Positions 44,605 through 56,705 of a stretch of 64,000 nucleotides of DNA are shown piece after piece; position 1 is the stretch's first letter; every line of letters starts with the position of its first letter. The stretch comes from Malachius bipustulatus (lineage: Eukaryota > Arthropoda > Insecta > Coleoptera > Melyridae): contig OU342630.1 of NCBI GenBank assembly GCA_910589415.1, positions 51,678,012 through 51,742,011 on the forward strand. Direction: 5' to 3'. The notes beneath the pieces were generated by a model. The model saw only the letters and a program-made list of their open reading frames with translations, was not told the DNA's origin and ran no database searches. A program made the position numbers and the translations under genes.

Positions 44605-45462
44605 ATACAGGGTGATTGATTGAAACGCCAAATTAGAAAAAATTCGACTTCCAAATGATCTAGGAATCTGAAATTTGGAACTTAGGCAACATACCTAATA
44701 ACGAGGCAAAATGAAATATTACCAAGATGGCAACACATTTAAAAATGGCGAAAGCAATGGCCATCTTTGTTTTTTTAAATGGGACACCCTATATTTTATT
44801 GCATTTTCAGATTGTCTGAGAAAATGTAATAACAATAATGTTTATAGTTGCATTTTAAATTGAGTAGGCTATGAGTTATAAACAAGTGAAAATCGCAATT
44901 TTCCAACTTTAAACCCATTTACCACGAAAACGGCTCAAGATATCAGAAAACGGCTTACATGTCCCTATCTTAAATTTTTATCTGGTATCCTACTGTATAG
45001 TTTAAATGTTTATGCAGGGTGATGAAAAATCTGATAATTTTCACCACCTTGTATAAACATTTCAACTGCATAATTGGATGCCTTATAAAAAGTTAAGATA
45101 GGAACATGTAAGCCGTTTTTTGATATTATGGGCCGTTTTTGTGGTAAATGGGTTTAAAGTTGGAAAATTGCGATTTTCACTTGTTTATAACTCATAGCCT
45201 ACTCAATTTAAAATGCAACTATAAACATTATTGTTATTACATTTTCTCAGACAATCTGAAAATGCAATAAAATATAGGGTGTCCCATTTAAAAAAACAAA
45301 GATGGCCATTGCTTTCACCATTGTTAAATGTGCTGCCATCTTGGTAATATTTCATTTTGACTCGTTATTAGGTATGTTGCCCAAGTTTAAAATTTCAGAT
45401 TCCTACATCATTTGGAAGTCGAATTTTTTCTAATGTGGCGTTTCAATCAATCACCCTGTATA
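44605..45462. mobile_element. Foldback element, TACAGGGTGATTGATTG ends
   Basis: The left end TACAGGGTGATTGATTGAAA is complemented by TTTCAATCAATCACCCTGTA at the right, and the two arms pair almost over their full length of about 420 bp each. The core has ACGGCTTACATGTCCCTATC. It directly adjoins the right tip of the long-TIR transposon that ends at 44602. Confidence 0.88.
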
Positions 45463-45585
45463 AATGAATCGAGTTTTTTATTTTTCAATTAAAAATTAAT
45501 CTATTATTACTTTATTAATTATAAAATAATTAAATTAATTGTTTGATTCGACGTTGCGGCGTCGTGATGCTTGATGTAACGTCAC

Positions 45586-46327
45586 AACAGGGTGATTCAT
45601 AATATGTGCGCAGGACTTCAGGATGCGATATCTCGTTCAAAAATATGAAAAAAGTTCCTATTAACATGAGTGAGTCCCCACCATTTTCGAGATACAAGGT
45701 GTCAAGAAAAATTTTTTTTTCAGTTTTTTGACGATTTCTCAGGAACTGTTTGAGATACAGAACCCAGCTTTTGTACACTCATCTTGTCATTAATATTATC
45801 TACGTTAAGAGGGAAAAAAATATGTGGCAGTGAATAAAAAAATTATCAAAAATAAGTGATGTTTTTGTTCACAACAAAACATGTTGCCACTTTTATGTTT
45901 TTCATCATAAAATGCTGTTTTTATCTAAAACAGTTTTTTAGAACCTTTTAGAAACTTTTAAAATCTTTTTTATTTATAAAACATTGACAGTTTGAAATGT
46001 GCTTCAACGATGCCAATTTTTGCAGCGTCGTAGAAATTAGGGGCAAAAAATTTCTAGCAACCCTAAAATCTCCGTCACTACCCTTATGGAAAACAGTTAA
46101 ATAGCGTTCAAAAAGTAAATAATATTAATGATAAAATGTGTACAAAATCTGGGTTCTGTATCTCAAATGATATCGTCAAAAAACTGAAAATAATTAATTT
46201 TTTGACACCCTGTATCTCGAAAATAGTGGGCTTACGGACCCATGTCAATAGGAACTTCTTTTTCATATTTTTGAACGAGCTATTACAACCTGGGAGTCCT
46301 GCGCACATATTATGAATCACCCTGTAT
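45586..46327. mobile_element. Foldback element, ACAGGGTGATTCATAATATG ends
   Basis: ACAGGGTGATTCATAATATG and the inverse CATATTATGAATCACCCTGT form the tips. The arms pair through GAACGAGnTATnnCAnCCTG, CCTATTGACATG, TATCTCGAAAATnGTGG and GATACAGAACCCAG segments. No protein is encoded. Confidence 0.85.
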
Positions 46328-46535
46328 ATTTTGTTTTTGTTTAGTCCTGCTTGGTTAAAGTCTAATTATTTCTAAAATAATTTCAATAATAAAAACCAAG
46401 TATAATATTATAAAATTATAAATATTATATTATAAAATTCATCGTGAAAACATTTTTTCCCATTTCTTTGATGTTTATTTCACAATTTTTTTTTCATTTT
46501 TAACATACCCAAGGTTTTTTTTTAATGTTTATTAC

Positions 46536-47113
46536 CAGTGCTGGGAAAGATATTTTAAAAAGTATCTAGATACAAGATACTAGATACTTTCTAAAAAGTA
46601 TCTTAAGATATATTTAGATACGAGTATATATATACTAAGAATTAAAAGTATCTTAGATACAAGATACTTCTAAAACTATCTAAGATACTCAAAAAAGAAT
46701 CTTAGATACAAAAAATATATTTTTTTTATATAAAAAGAGGGAGCATCGGTCTTAACTGTGTAGGTAAGACATAGTCGCTCCACTCTGGTAATTTGGCTTT
46801 GAGACGAACTCTTTAGCCACACACACTTTAAATTATATATTTTTGCCTTTTAAACGTTCGATCGCTTGTTTAACTTTTCACAGACATTCGAAAATGAATC
46901 TGAAAAGTAAAGCGGGCCGAGGTGAGTTTCGAACCCGCGATCTATGGCTTCGTGAGCCAGCGGAGAACCACTAGGCCACGCAAGTCACAAAAAGTATTTT
47001 TAGATACATTAAAATAGATACAAGATACAGATACTTATAAAAAGTATCTATAGATACAAGATACTAGATACTATCCTAAAGTATCTTTTTTTTTGAAGAT
47101 ACTCACAGTTCTG
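46536..47113. mobile_element. hAT-type MITE rich in AGTATCTAGATAC units
   Basis: Tips CAGTGCTGGGA and TCACAGTTCTG are an imperfect inverted pair, and TTTATTAC is duplicated outside (46528-46535 and 47114-47121), the 8 bp of hAT elements. Both ends are made of irregular repeats of AGTATCTAGATACAAGATAC. The middle carries an inserted tRNA-like sequence. There is no transposase. Confidence 0.87.
46912..46986 (-). repeat. tRNA-like SINE head inside the hAT MITE
   Basis: On the minus strand GCGTGGCCTAGTGGTTCTCC gives an A box and CGGGTTCGAAACTCACC a B box, with about 74 bp between the two ends of the tRNA-like region. The body of a probable SINE continues to about 46725. Ends of the molecule do not pair well enough for a working tRNA. 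Confidence 0.62.
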
Positions 47114-47349
47114 TTTATTACAGGGATCTCGTAAACTACTGCAGTTAGAGGAACGGTTAAATGGGGAAAGCAATGCAGTTTTATGAGCTTGATTCCAAAC
47201 AGCTTTTGTTTTTTTGAAACTTTTCCATGAGCTTCTAGATATTTAACATAAAGTAAATTCCGCGAATTTCTTTATACTGGGATAGAGTAGTTTTATTATT
47301 GGGATTAGAAAAAAATCGTAAAAGAAAACACTTTAGACAATTTTATAAA

Positions 47350-47610
47350 CAATAAAACGGCGGTATAATTTTTTTAATTTTCGTGTCATTATCGAGCTAT
47401 GACATAAACTTGTGTCTTTTTAAAAAAATGTAAGTCATAGTTGGCTATGATATCATTCAATATGTCTCTTTTTTCTAAATACATACAACGATATGAAACT
47501 CGATACGGTTTTTTTCAGAAAATGAAGAAGTTATGACGGTTTTTTCAAGTTTATGTCATAACTCAAAAATGACACGACAAATAAAAAAAAATTGTACGCC
47601 ATTTTATTGG
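47350..47610. repeat. Hairpin MITE-like inverted repeat of 260 bp
   Basis: CAATAAAACGGCGGTATAAT onward and AGCTATGACATAAACTTG pair with CAAGTTTATGTCATAACTC and AATTGTACGCCATTTTATTG at the right. No target duplication was established. Confidence 0.7.
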
Positions 47611-47759
47611 TTAGAAAAGCGTCTAAAACGTTGTCCTTTACGATTTTCTCTAATTCTTTGGGAACACCTTTACACGATCGGACGCCGTCGCCTCGGTGCT
47701 CACTGCCCTTGGGTGACTTGAGCTTCTCCCGCAGTCAGAAGTGGGGGGATGGTAAGGGG

Positions 47760-48000
47760 AATACTCTCCACTTCCACTTACTCATCTATATGTATACCTA
47801 CTCCTCAAAGCCCATTTTGTTTTGTCTTCCTATCATGCCTTGGTTTTCGGATAATTAACTTTAAAGCCGCCTAAAAAAATTGAAATAAAACTTTGTCTAA
47901 TTTTTTTTTCAATGGCGTTTTCTCGAATACTGTAGTATTTACAAAAAAAATTACAGTAGGAGTTTTCTAGGGAATGAGCCTAAAGAGTTTTAGGGAATCA
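47760..48000 (+). repeat. Diverged dispersed repeat, copy 2
   Basis: Shares an ordered set of short matches with 14060-14300, including AAAGCCCATTTTGTTTTGTC against AAACCCATTTTGATTTTTC and the TTTTCTCG box followed by a lysine-like A run. Class unknown. Confidence 0.45.
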
Positions 48001-48239
48001 AGTATTTTTTTCAATCTTCCTTGCACGGTTAACAAGTTATTAGCTAAATAAGTCTTTTTCCTTCTAAGGGTGTTTTGGGAGAGAGTGAGCGACATCTCCA
48101 CACTGATTTTTGTAGTTTTTTTTAGTTTGTAAGTTATTTTCGACCTTGACCAGTACCTATATTAAGAGATATATTGATTTTCATATCGTCCTTGGTATTC
48201 ATAAGAATATCTAAGGACAATAATAACTGAGAAAAACGC

Positions 48240-48450
48240 CCCTGGAAAATTACTAATTTTTTTTACTGGTTTTCTAAGTTGCCTTTCATGTAAGATAAAA
48301 GAATTTTTATCATCAGAGTCTCGATAAACTAATTAGAAATCAATAATCAGCCCTAAAAATATTTCATGGAAATTCTATCACAATAAAATCATCTGCTGGG
48401 TCGTCCATGATCCATGAAGGTCTTTCATTCTATTCATTTCTTTTGTACCT
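48240..48450 (+). promoter_or_regulatory. Conserved upstream block of receptor copy C
   Basis: The block carries ACTAATTT, GAGTCTCGATAAACTAATTAG, AAATCAATAAT, TTTCATGGAAAT, ATCTGCTGGGTCGTCCATGA and TCTTTCATTCTATTC, matching the block 235 bp before copy B. Here it is about 1.6 kb from the ATG, because roughly 0.9-1.4 kb of repeat-like DNA lies between. Confidence 0.58.
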
Positions 48451-48758
48451 ACATATGTATATTCTAGTCAAAAATAAAAAATGAAATAAATTAATGAACT
48501 ATTAATTGTAACCAAAAACGAACATTAGAGGTATGTTCAAGATTTATGAAGTAAGATTAGGTTTGAACCGTGTGCGCTTTACTATCTTCTGGGCATTATT
48601 ACCTCAAAATTTTGCCTGATTTCGATTGAGGATGGCTTTCTACATTGCAAAGTTACATTGTTTTTGCTTTCACATGACAGTAGCTCTATCCTTTTCTTTT
48701 CTTTGGATTCATTAGATTCATTGGCTTCAAAGTAAAGAAACTGCAAAGTAATTTTCTA

Positions 48759-49626
48759 CAGGGTGATATGTATCAAGTCATGCAAAATTACTCAACGGTG
48801 ATACATCCGTTTTCCAAATAAATTTTTCTAGTGTGTTTTGATGAGAAAATTTTGAAGGTTCATGTCTTACCTCGAGGCTATTTTGGAATTTTTGGCTTTA
48901 CACCTGTAGTTACACAAACTCAAAAAATCAACTGTTTGCTCTTGAAGTGATAACTTTTTTCATCGCAAACCGATTTTGGGAATTTAAGCCTCATATTGAA
49001 GCTAACACTTCAGGCAAGAAAATCTATAGACGAAAACTGACTCAGGCCAAATATTCTACAAACGTCTTCTTTTGTATTTCATGAATAAAAAAAAAAAAAG
49101 ATTTTTCAAAATTTTACATGAGGCAAGCAGCCTGGGTATTCTGGAAGCTCAAACATTTAGTACATTCGGTACAACATCGGCAAACGTTTGGTACAGAATG
49201 TCTGTAGGGAGTTTGAAGAGTCATTGATTTTCTAGTGGTTATAGAACATGCTCAAAATTTCAACTAAAAATTTTTGTTGGAGGAAGCTGGAGAACTTTGG
49301 GAATACCCTTGCTGCTCGCTTCATGTATAATTTTGAGAAAATCTACTGACTGGTTTGCTAGCGAGGAAATCTCAAAAAGTGTTCCCTTCATTTTGTGCAG
49401 TGGTATAATAAATATAAAAGATGATTTTGATTTTTTTTTAAATTGACATTTAAAACGAGGGACAAAATTTTTTCTAAAAAATTAAAAAAAAAAGACAAAA
49501 AAAACTTCAGCTCTTCATTTCCCGGTCAATTTTCAAGAGCGATTTTTTTTACATTTTTCCGTGACTCCTTAATGACGTTTCATAACGTACTGAAGAGTTG
49601 TCACTCCAATTTAGGAACACCTGTAT
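48759..49626. mobile_element. Possible TACAGGGTG element between promoter block and start of copy C
   Basis: TACAGGGTGATATGTATCAA at 48759 looks like a left tip, and GGAACACCTGTATAA at 49613-49627 like a decayed right tip. The arms do not pair convincingly by eye, so the borders are uncertain. The interior has no meaningful frame. Confidence 0.35.
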
Positions 49627-52600
49627 AATTGTTAGTTTGTGAATGCACATTCCGATTTTATTTTTATTGTGTCAAACCCGGCGACCCTGCAAATACTGTA
49701 AGACCGAAATCGAAATGAAAGCAACATGTATCTACGTCATACATTCTCGGAAACGGAGATCGGTACTAACCAGCCCTGAAGCAATCAAAAGTAGAACAGG
49801 TTGAAGTTAGTTATTTCATAGACGTCGGTTATAATGTTGTTTTCATTCCGTGTTCGGTCTACCTATTACGCTTGGTTATAGTTTTGCCATTGCAGGTAGG
49901 CTATTATTCCTAATTAATTTAATATTGAAATTAAAGGTTATAGATAAGAAATCCACTGAAAATGTAAATTCAATATCTAGCACTTCATAAAAATAATGAT
50001 CCAACCATAAGATTTTAGAATTTTCATCATCATGGCAAATAAAGGAGAAAATGCGAGAAGGAAGCAGAATGTGAGCAATAAAGAACAGCTTCGTTACATG
50101 ACAGAAGTTCTGGAAACTTTATTTTTCTGGCCGAAGGGCGACGATCCCAATAATGTCAACAGCAAACTTTATTTCAGAGCAATAATATTTTCTATTATGG
50201 CCATGTTTCCAATATCGTTGTGTATATGCCACGCATATCACTTCAGATCAGGTAAGCAAAATTTTCAAAAATTTCAAGGTCAAAAGCAATCTTTTAACGG
50301 GTAATAATTAATTCAACCCAAGCATTTAATAATAATTTTTAAATGTTATACCTAGGTCTGGATTAGTTATACGCCGGTCATTTGTTTAACGAACGTTTGC
50401 ATTCGTTCGCATTGCCGAACAAATTTTTTTCAAGTATAGGAGCGACTCGCTATACAGCTCTCACTACTGTACATGACGAAATCCGACAATGTGAACGAAT
50501 GAAAACGTCCTTTAGAAGAGTGACAGACTTTAAGTGTGTCAAGTACTCAACAGATTTCGACCAAATTTAGTATAGTACAGTTTTGAGTGATGATAAATCC
50601 AGTGTCGTGCTTATATTATTTCAAGAAAAATCGCTATAATGACTTCTTGAAATTTTACTACCAAACCTGATCTAGTAGGTTTCTAGTAAGCTCTACCATT
50701 TATAATAAAAAATAAATTAAAATCGTACACAGAATAAAAATTATAGAGAATAAGTCAAGAACATTCAAGAACAAATGGGTCAGACTGATATAGAGTACAG
50801 AGATAGAATACTCTTTTCAACACAAGATGTTAACTAACAGTGCCATATTTACTATTAAATACTCTTTGAACCACTTTTCTTTCGTTACTTGACTATCTTA
50901 TTATTCTTTGTTTGAGAAAACTTAAATCATTAAATGGGTCAATTTGTACATAAATCTACACGTGATTTCTATTTCATTTGTTTGGAGAACTTTGATCGTT
51001 TAATTATTATTATTATTGAACTTGAAGAGCATGTCTTTAATTTAAATTGTTTTTTTGTATAATTAATTCATTTGGGGATTTTGATCATTAATATTCTAAT
51101 TGCATTAATAATCTTTATTAATGCAATCATTATTTTGAATACAAATAACATACGCTTTGCTATTAAGGGAACAAGTCTCGCCCTGTAGATATAAAATAAC
51201 TTGAATTTTCATATTTAACGATATCAATGTAGGTACTTATTATTTTCTTGCAGTTGCCAATTCTAGTTTGATAATTGATCTAACGATCTCCGCCGTCTTG
51301 TTTGACTTTACATTAGTAACAACGATCTTCATGAATAATTTAAAGAAAATGGTGATGCATGTCAACTGCTATTATAAAGAAAAGTATTATGAGAAAGAAC
51401 CCTTTCAGAATACAAAACTTGATTATAAAATGTTGTCTAAAATGACAAAAATTTCATTAATGGGTCTTGTAATAAGCTTCTCTCTACTCAGAATATTTGA
51501 TAATGAAAATTGCCAGAAAAGAAACACAACGAATAATAATTCATTAGAACCTTGCGGCTTACTGATTGGGATATACTTACCATTCGACTATGATTTTTTT
51601 CCTTTAAAACAATACATTTTAATTCATCAAGCAGTGGGTTCATATATCGTTTTCAATGGACTTATTCATGGGATTTTAATCCCTGTATTTCATGTGGATA
51701 AGACTGTAGGCGCTATTGATTATATGATTGGTTTGGTTCGTCGATTAAATTCATCCGTTGAAGATGACAAGAAAGTAAAGGACTATCTGAGAAAAATAGT
51801 AAACATTCATGAAATCGTCGTAAGGTAATATAATTTTTTTCCTTTCTCTTACTATATTCCGGAGGCCAGTGACAGATGTTTGTCAACCAAAAGCATCCTG
51901 ACTAATATTCTAGTACCTAACTATGTGATTCGTATGATGATGCTATAAAGCCTCGCGAACGTCAGCTGAGGTGCCATAGAGGTACCTACCATAATAATAC
52001 CATACCTGCTGGATAAATTTGAACCCATCTGTAGAATAAAGCAGCACATAAAAACACGTCGAGCTGCATTAGTTCATCCCCTCAGCTCATCATACCTAGC
52101 ACCATCTTGTTTCAGATTTCTGTTGTATCTAGGACCGCATCTCTTTGGAAGAGCATTCCAAGGGCTATGTTTCCTGAGGAATATAACCAGCAACGATTCA
52201 AAGTCAACGTGAATCGATATCTCCGCTTATGCACTGCTCTCAGAACGTCATAGGGATTCTCTTGCAAAGCACGTGATTTATAATTAAAAAATCGTGCTAT
52301 TGCCAGCTAATTTTTGTTTCTTAGATGGACATACTTAGACAATGATAAATTTTCAGACGAGTTTAGCTCAATCCACCAATTATTGTACCTACCTACCGCA
52401 AGCGACGTTCATGAGGCGCCATAAAGATCCCATACAAAGCATTTTGTCACCCAATATCGGGAGAATTTAAATGTCTGACCAAAATCTGTCGCTGGGTTTC
52501 TGACTATTTTTTCATGATGAACTACAAAGGCATCAATCAACTACTTAAAACGAAAAAAAGCCCTAGGACCTGACAAGAACACAAAACATATGCAGTCCTA

Positions 52601-52970
52601 ATAAGACATCAGAACAGTTACCGACAGCCTACAACACATTCACAGGTTACGAAACCTAAACTTCTGCATTGCATGCAAATACCAACTTTCTTGGCATAGA
52701 AACGATTGGGCAAAATTATGACATCCTTCCACGGATTGATTTCATTATTATCAAAAAAATTTAAAATGGCCTCCATTTAATTTTGGATATATTTTTCAGA
52801 GAGAACAAAGACATTAACGATGTATTGAGACATATTAGTGTATTTTTTAACAAAAAATACACTATTGAGGACGACATCACTTTTCGAAAATCACCCAAAC
52901 TCATCAAATGTCCACCGATCATGACCCCCAGATCACGAAAAAGTGGTTTTCCAAAATTCACCTGCCCACG

Positions 52971-52991
52971 ATATATATATATATATTTATA

Positions 52992-53044
<53 letters not shown>

Positions 53045-53061
53045 TTATATATTTATATATT
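52971..53061. repeat. (TA)n microsatellite within the exon-3 insertion
   Basis: About 90 bp of TA units with occasional extra T. The three overlapping frames rich in Tyr and Ile are artefacts of this run. Confidence 0.92.
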
Positions 53062-53969
53062 TCTCCAAAATCGCGAAATTTCGATTTTAAAAACGCTCCT
53101 GTGGCTTTATCTTTTAAGATTAGTGAACGAAATTTTGGGTCCTTGTAAAGCTTGGGAATGACGTTGGATTTTCGTTGAAAAACTTTCCAAAAGTCCCATC
53201 ACTTCTACAGGGTGTCCCTTCAAAATTCCAGGTATCCGGTTTTTGTCATCTAATTTCAGGTCGCAGTTTTGAATCTAGGAGGCTGAAATTTTTGTGGGAG
53301 TAAGATATCTATAAAAACTGGTCTGGTATTGTACTTGAGCAAAATCGGTCGAGCCGTTTCAAAATGGCGGTCATTTTAATTTTTGAAAAATTTGCTAATA
53401 TTTGAACCCCTGTATGAGCAAGATGGGAAAAAAACTTTGAAATCAAATTAACAGGATTTGAAGAAAATTATTGGAAATTTGAGTTAATGCAATAAAATTA
53501 GCATATTTTCCATTAATAAGCCAGTGTCGTGGGTAGGAAAAAGGGTGAAAATGTGTCAATTCTATAACCGTTTATGAGTCCATTTTTGAATAAGTTGAAC
53601 CGAAATTTTCCATTTTTTTTTGCTTTAACATATAATTTGATGTCTTAGCTTCAATTCTCCTCGATTAATGTAGCACTTTAAATGAAAAACAAAAAAGTTT
53701 TTCGCTTGTGCAAAATTAGCTTGCACTTATTAAATCGATGAAATGGTTCGCAATTTCTTTTTTATTTTTTTTTCACATTCAATTATGAATGGTTCTGAAA
53801 ATTAGAAGAGCAATCGCAACGACAATTAAATCACCTACATGCGGGTGAAAAAAGTATTCAAATTGGTCTTTTAATAACTAAGATATGACTAGTTTAAAAA
53901 ATAAAATGTGTAGGATGAAGTATTGGACGTACTACATATACCTACTCGATCATCGCTACATATTCGAAA

Positions 53970-54052
53970 GGCACCTTTAGCTCAGTTAGTTAGGCAAGCG
54001 AACCCTTGTCTAAATAGTAAACTGTTGATGCGGGTTCGAAACCACGAGAGGG
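53970..54052 (+). repeat. tRNA-like SINE head
   Basis: CACCTTTAGCTCAGTTAGTT has an A box (TAGCTCAGTTAG) and GCGGGTTCGAAACCACGAGA a B box about 60 bp on. The anticodon arm is not canonical and the acceptor ends do not pair, so it is more likely a SINE head than a working tRNA gene. Confidence 0.6.
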
Positions 54053-55177
54053 CTATTCTTTTTTTTTTGGTAGGTAGGTGGTTTTCCGCTTTTCCCCCCC
54101 AAAAAATCGGATTATTTTTTCATTATATTCATTATAAAAAAAAAATAGGAAGAAAATATTTATTATTGAATCGCATAAAAATACACTATTTCTGCGATTG
54201 ATGCGCAAGAAGGTTTTTTTATGATACAACTTATCTTTGGTCGTCTGATAATAGCAACTTCGATTTTTGATGTATTGGAGGTAAGATTCTTACAATCATC
54301 CACGGCACTTTGTAAATTGAAGCACAGGAAACATCTTTAATAAAGTGATTTCAGACCCAATTAAATAATTACTTATTAAAGAAATACCTATAGTTATTTT
54401 CATACACTGCAGACTAATACTTCATCTATAATTATTTATTTACACTTACTTTAGCTTATCATCACTATTTATCTACTTATTTAACATAAAATGGTAATAT
54501 ATATTTCTTAACACATTTATTTAATAGGACAATCATTTATTTTATACTTGGGACTTATCTTGAAACCTACACGATGCTTCACTAACTTGAGACTGAAGAC
54601 TCTTCCTCAAGCAGTTGATTTATACATACACACCGAGTTGGTATAAATTATCTCAGGTGTAAGTCTAAAATGTGATGTCAATTACGGTGAATTGGTTTCT
54701 TCGACCAAATAAGAAACGCATACCTACGCTCTGTAAATCTGCGATGACTCAGCGTTCGTCTAGGGTAAAGTGCCACAAAATCGCACGCCGCTTCATACCT
54801 TGCTACTTTTTCTAAGACTATAACATTACATAACACGTTTTAGACTAGTTACTGAACTAATTAAACTTAAAATTAATGACATAAAGTCCTGTGCAAGAAA
54901 TAAAAAAATAATAAATGGTAAACTGAAATAAATTTCATATTCCTGGGCTTTCTTGAACTTAAAATAATTTTAGTTTTCTTAGTTTGATTATTTTCCTCTA
55001 CAATGTCTGCTGACGGAAACCCCACAGTGTTGAATATTTAATTAATTATACCTAGGTAGATTATAATATACATATTGTCAATTTTAGACCGGTAGCGTGA
55101 TGTCTATGGTTCATTGCTCTGGATGGATAATTTTTGCTGCAGTGGCTGAATTCGGTGGCCAGTACATAATTAATAAA

Positions 55178-56311
55178 GTGAGTTTTTTTCGTTTTTTCAT
55201 TGTTTTATTCATTTCTTTATTTTTTCCATTAATTTGCCTGCATTATAATCTCAAATTGTTCAACCAAAATTTGTTTTTGGTTGACAATCTATAAAGACTT
55301 TGAAGAGACAGGACCCCGCACGGTTCATATGGAAATCGGTCCTCGATTAAAATAGCTGAAATTCAAATATGCTATTCAACTACTGCTTATGCCGATCAAA
55401 AGTCTCCCTGGGCTTGAAGTGGATATATTGTATACATGATGATGATATCAGCTATTTTCTGTTTTTGTTTTTAACCATTGCAAACTTTTTTGTTATTATT
55501 GGAGCTCCAAAGTCAGTTAAATTAGCAGACGAGAAGAATTTTGCAGTGTATTACTGTAGTGAAAACAAAAATACAATTGAAAGTTGACTTCATAATATAT
55601 TCCAAAAAAGGTAATTTTTTAAATTTTAAAATGGGAAATCGTGTATGGGAAAGTCATGTTGTCTGGAAAAAATTGAGACTGTCAGTTTTTCGCGTGCCAC
55701 TATGGGGATCTCGCTTATCTTGAGAGATATGAAGTTGGTTAAATTAGGACAAAGTAGCTTATTTTTGTGCTGATTGATAATCTGAAAAGAAATTTGAGCT
55801 GTCACTGTTAGTTGTCAAAATATTTCAAAAAAACTGAAATTTTAAATTTTTGTTTTTATTTTTTTATTCAAAAACCAATCAAGCAAGCCATTTTTAACTG
55901 AATCATTGTTAAGACACTTTTCAACAAGGAACCCAAAAATAATTTTACAATAGCTCTAGCACTTGAGATAGAAGAAAATCGATGGTCAGCTTTGTTTTTT
56001 CTTATGGGTGCCATATTGGATTTTTCCATTTTTAGATTACGTTAATTTTTCTCTTTACAATGATGTATCACACATGTTATTTCATTATTGAATGTTTGGC
56101 GAAAATGAAATTTCTCATCTTGTGTGCAGAGTGCTTTGACGAAATGTCAAGGGTCTTTTGTTTTCAACAAAACTTTGACGATTCGACCAGTCGTCTGCGT
56201 CGACATTGAATTTTTTATCGAGAAAAAATCCACTTTTCAAATAATATTAATTATTAAACAATTAACAAAGACGAATAAATTAACAACAGGTAATGTCACA
56301 AACAGGTAATG
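55178..56311. other. Intron 4 of copy C, left part, nothing firm
   Basis: AT-rich DNA with several unconvincing frames. I see no border or conserved motif before the transposase fragment that begins at 56312. Confidence 0.4.
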
Positions 56312-56705
56312 TCAGCACATGCAATTATTGCACCCTTTTCCTAAGATTCGCACAGCTCTCAACACGTCTCTCCTTCTAATTCCGTGCCTGAGTGTGGTAA
56401 CAATTCGTTGTCGAAGTTCATCGACAACGACCAAAACGAATTTGTGGTCGACGTTCTTGGAATCGATGCGGGTTGTCAATCGACCAGTAATGTTCATTGT
56501 GACGATTGAAAATTCCTGCATATGTGAATTTGGATTCATCGGACCATATCACGTCATTAAGAAAATTCGGGTTTTCTTGAATACGATTATTCAAGAACGT
56601 GCAGAAGGCTACCCGCCGTTCACGATCCCCGAGGTGAAGTGTTTGAGAAATACGAACTTTCCAAGGACGAAATTTCTGTTTTCTCAACGTTCTCCAAATA
56701 GTCAA
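56312..56705 (-). pseudogene. Transposase fragment, DUF4817/mariner-like, in intron 4 of copy C
   Basis: The minus strand from 56705 encodes RISQTLHLGDRERRVAFCTF and then the first catalytic Asp in VIWSDESKFTYAGIFNRHNE, followed by HYWSIDNPHRFQERRPQIRF. The sequence then jumps to a C-terminal part, VDELRQRIVTTLRHGIRRRD and AVRILGKGCNNC, in another frame. The section with the second and third Asp is missing. Just to the right, AAAAGTTATAAGATAGGGAC and CCGTTTTTCG resemble the core of the foldbacks at 36835, 41349, 44605 and 57992. Confidence 0.75.

Larger units (their letters stand above)
52838..54212. mobile_element. Composite insertion in exon 3 of receptor copy C
   Basis: The insertion begins after the codons for DVLRH and ends before those for FFMIQL. 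It contains the inverted pair AGTGTATTTTTT / AAAAAATACACT at the left edge, a near-copy AAAAATACACTATT at both edges (about 52854 and 54177), a (TA)n run, a TACAGGGTGTCCC tip at 53208 followed by the repeat also found at 26405, and a tRNA-like SINE head at 53970-54052. The 14-bp direct repeat could be the target duplication of a retroposed piece. Exact limits need the empty allele. Confidence 0.65.

Noticed and set aside
46912..46986. Possible tRNA gene on the minus strand
   Set aside because: Poor acceptor pairing and location inside an hAT element favour a SINE.
52783..53161. Frames rich in Ile and Tyr
   Set aside because: They result from translation of a TA microsatellite.
53970..54052. 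Possible tRNA gene
   Set aside because: The anticodon arm and acceptor stem are not canonical; it lies within a transposon insertion.
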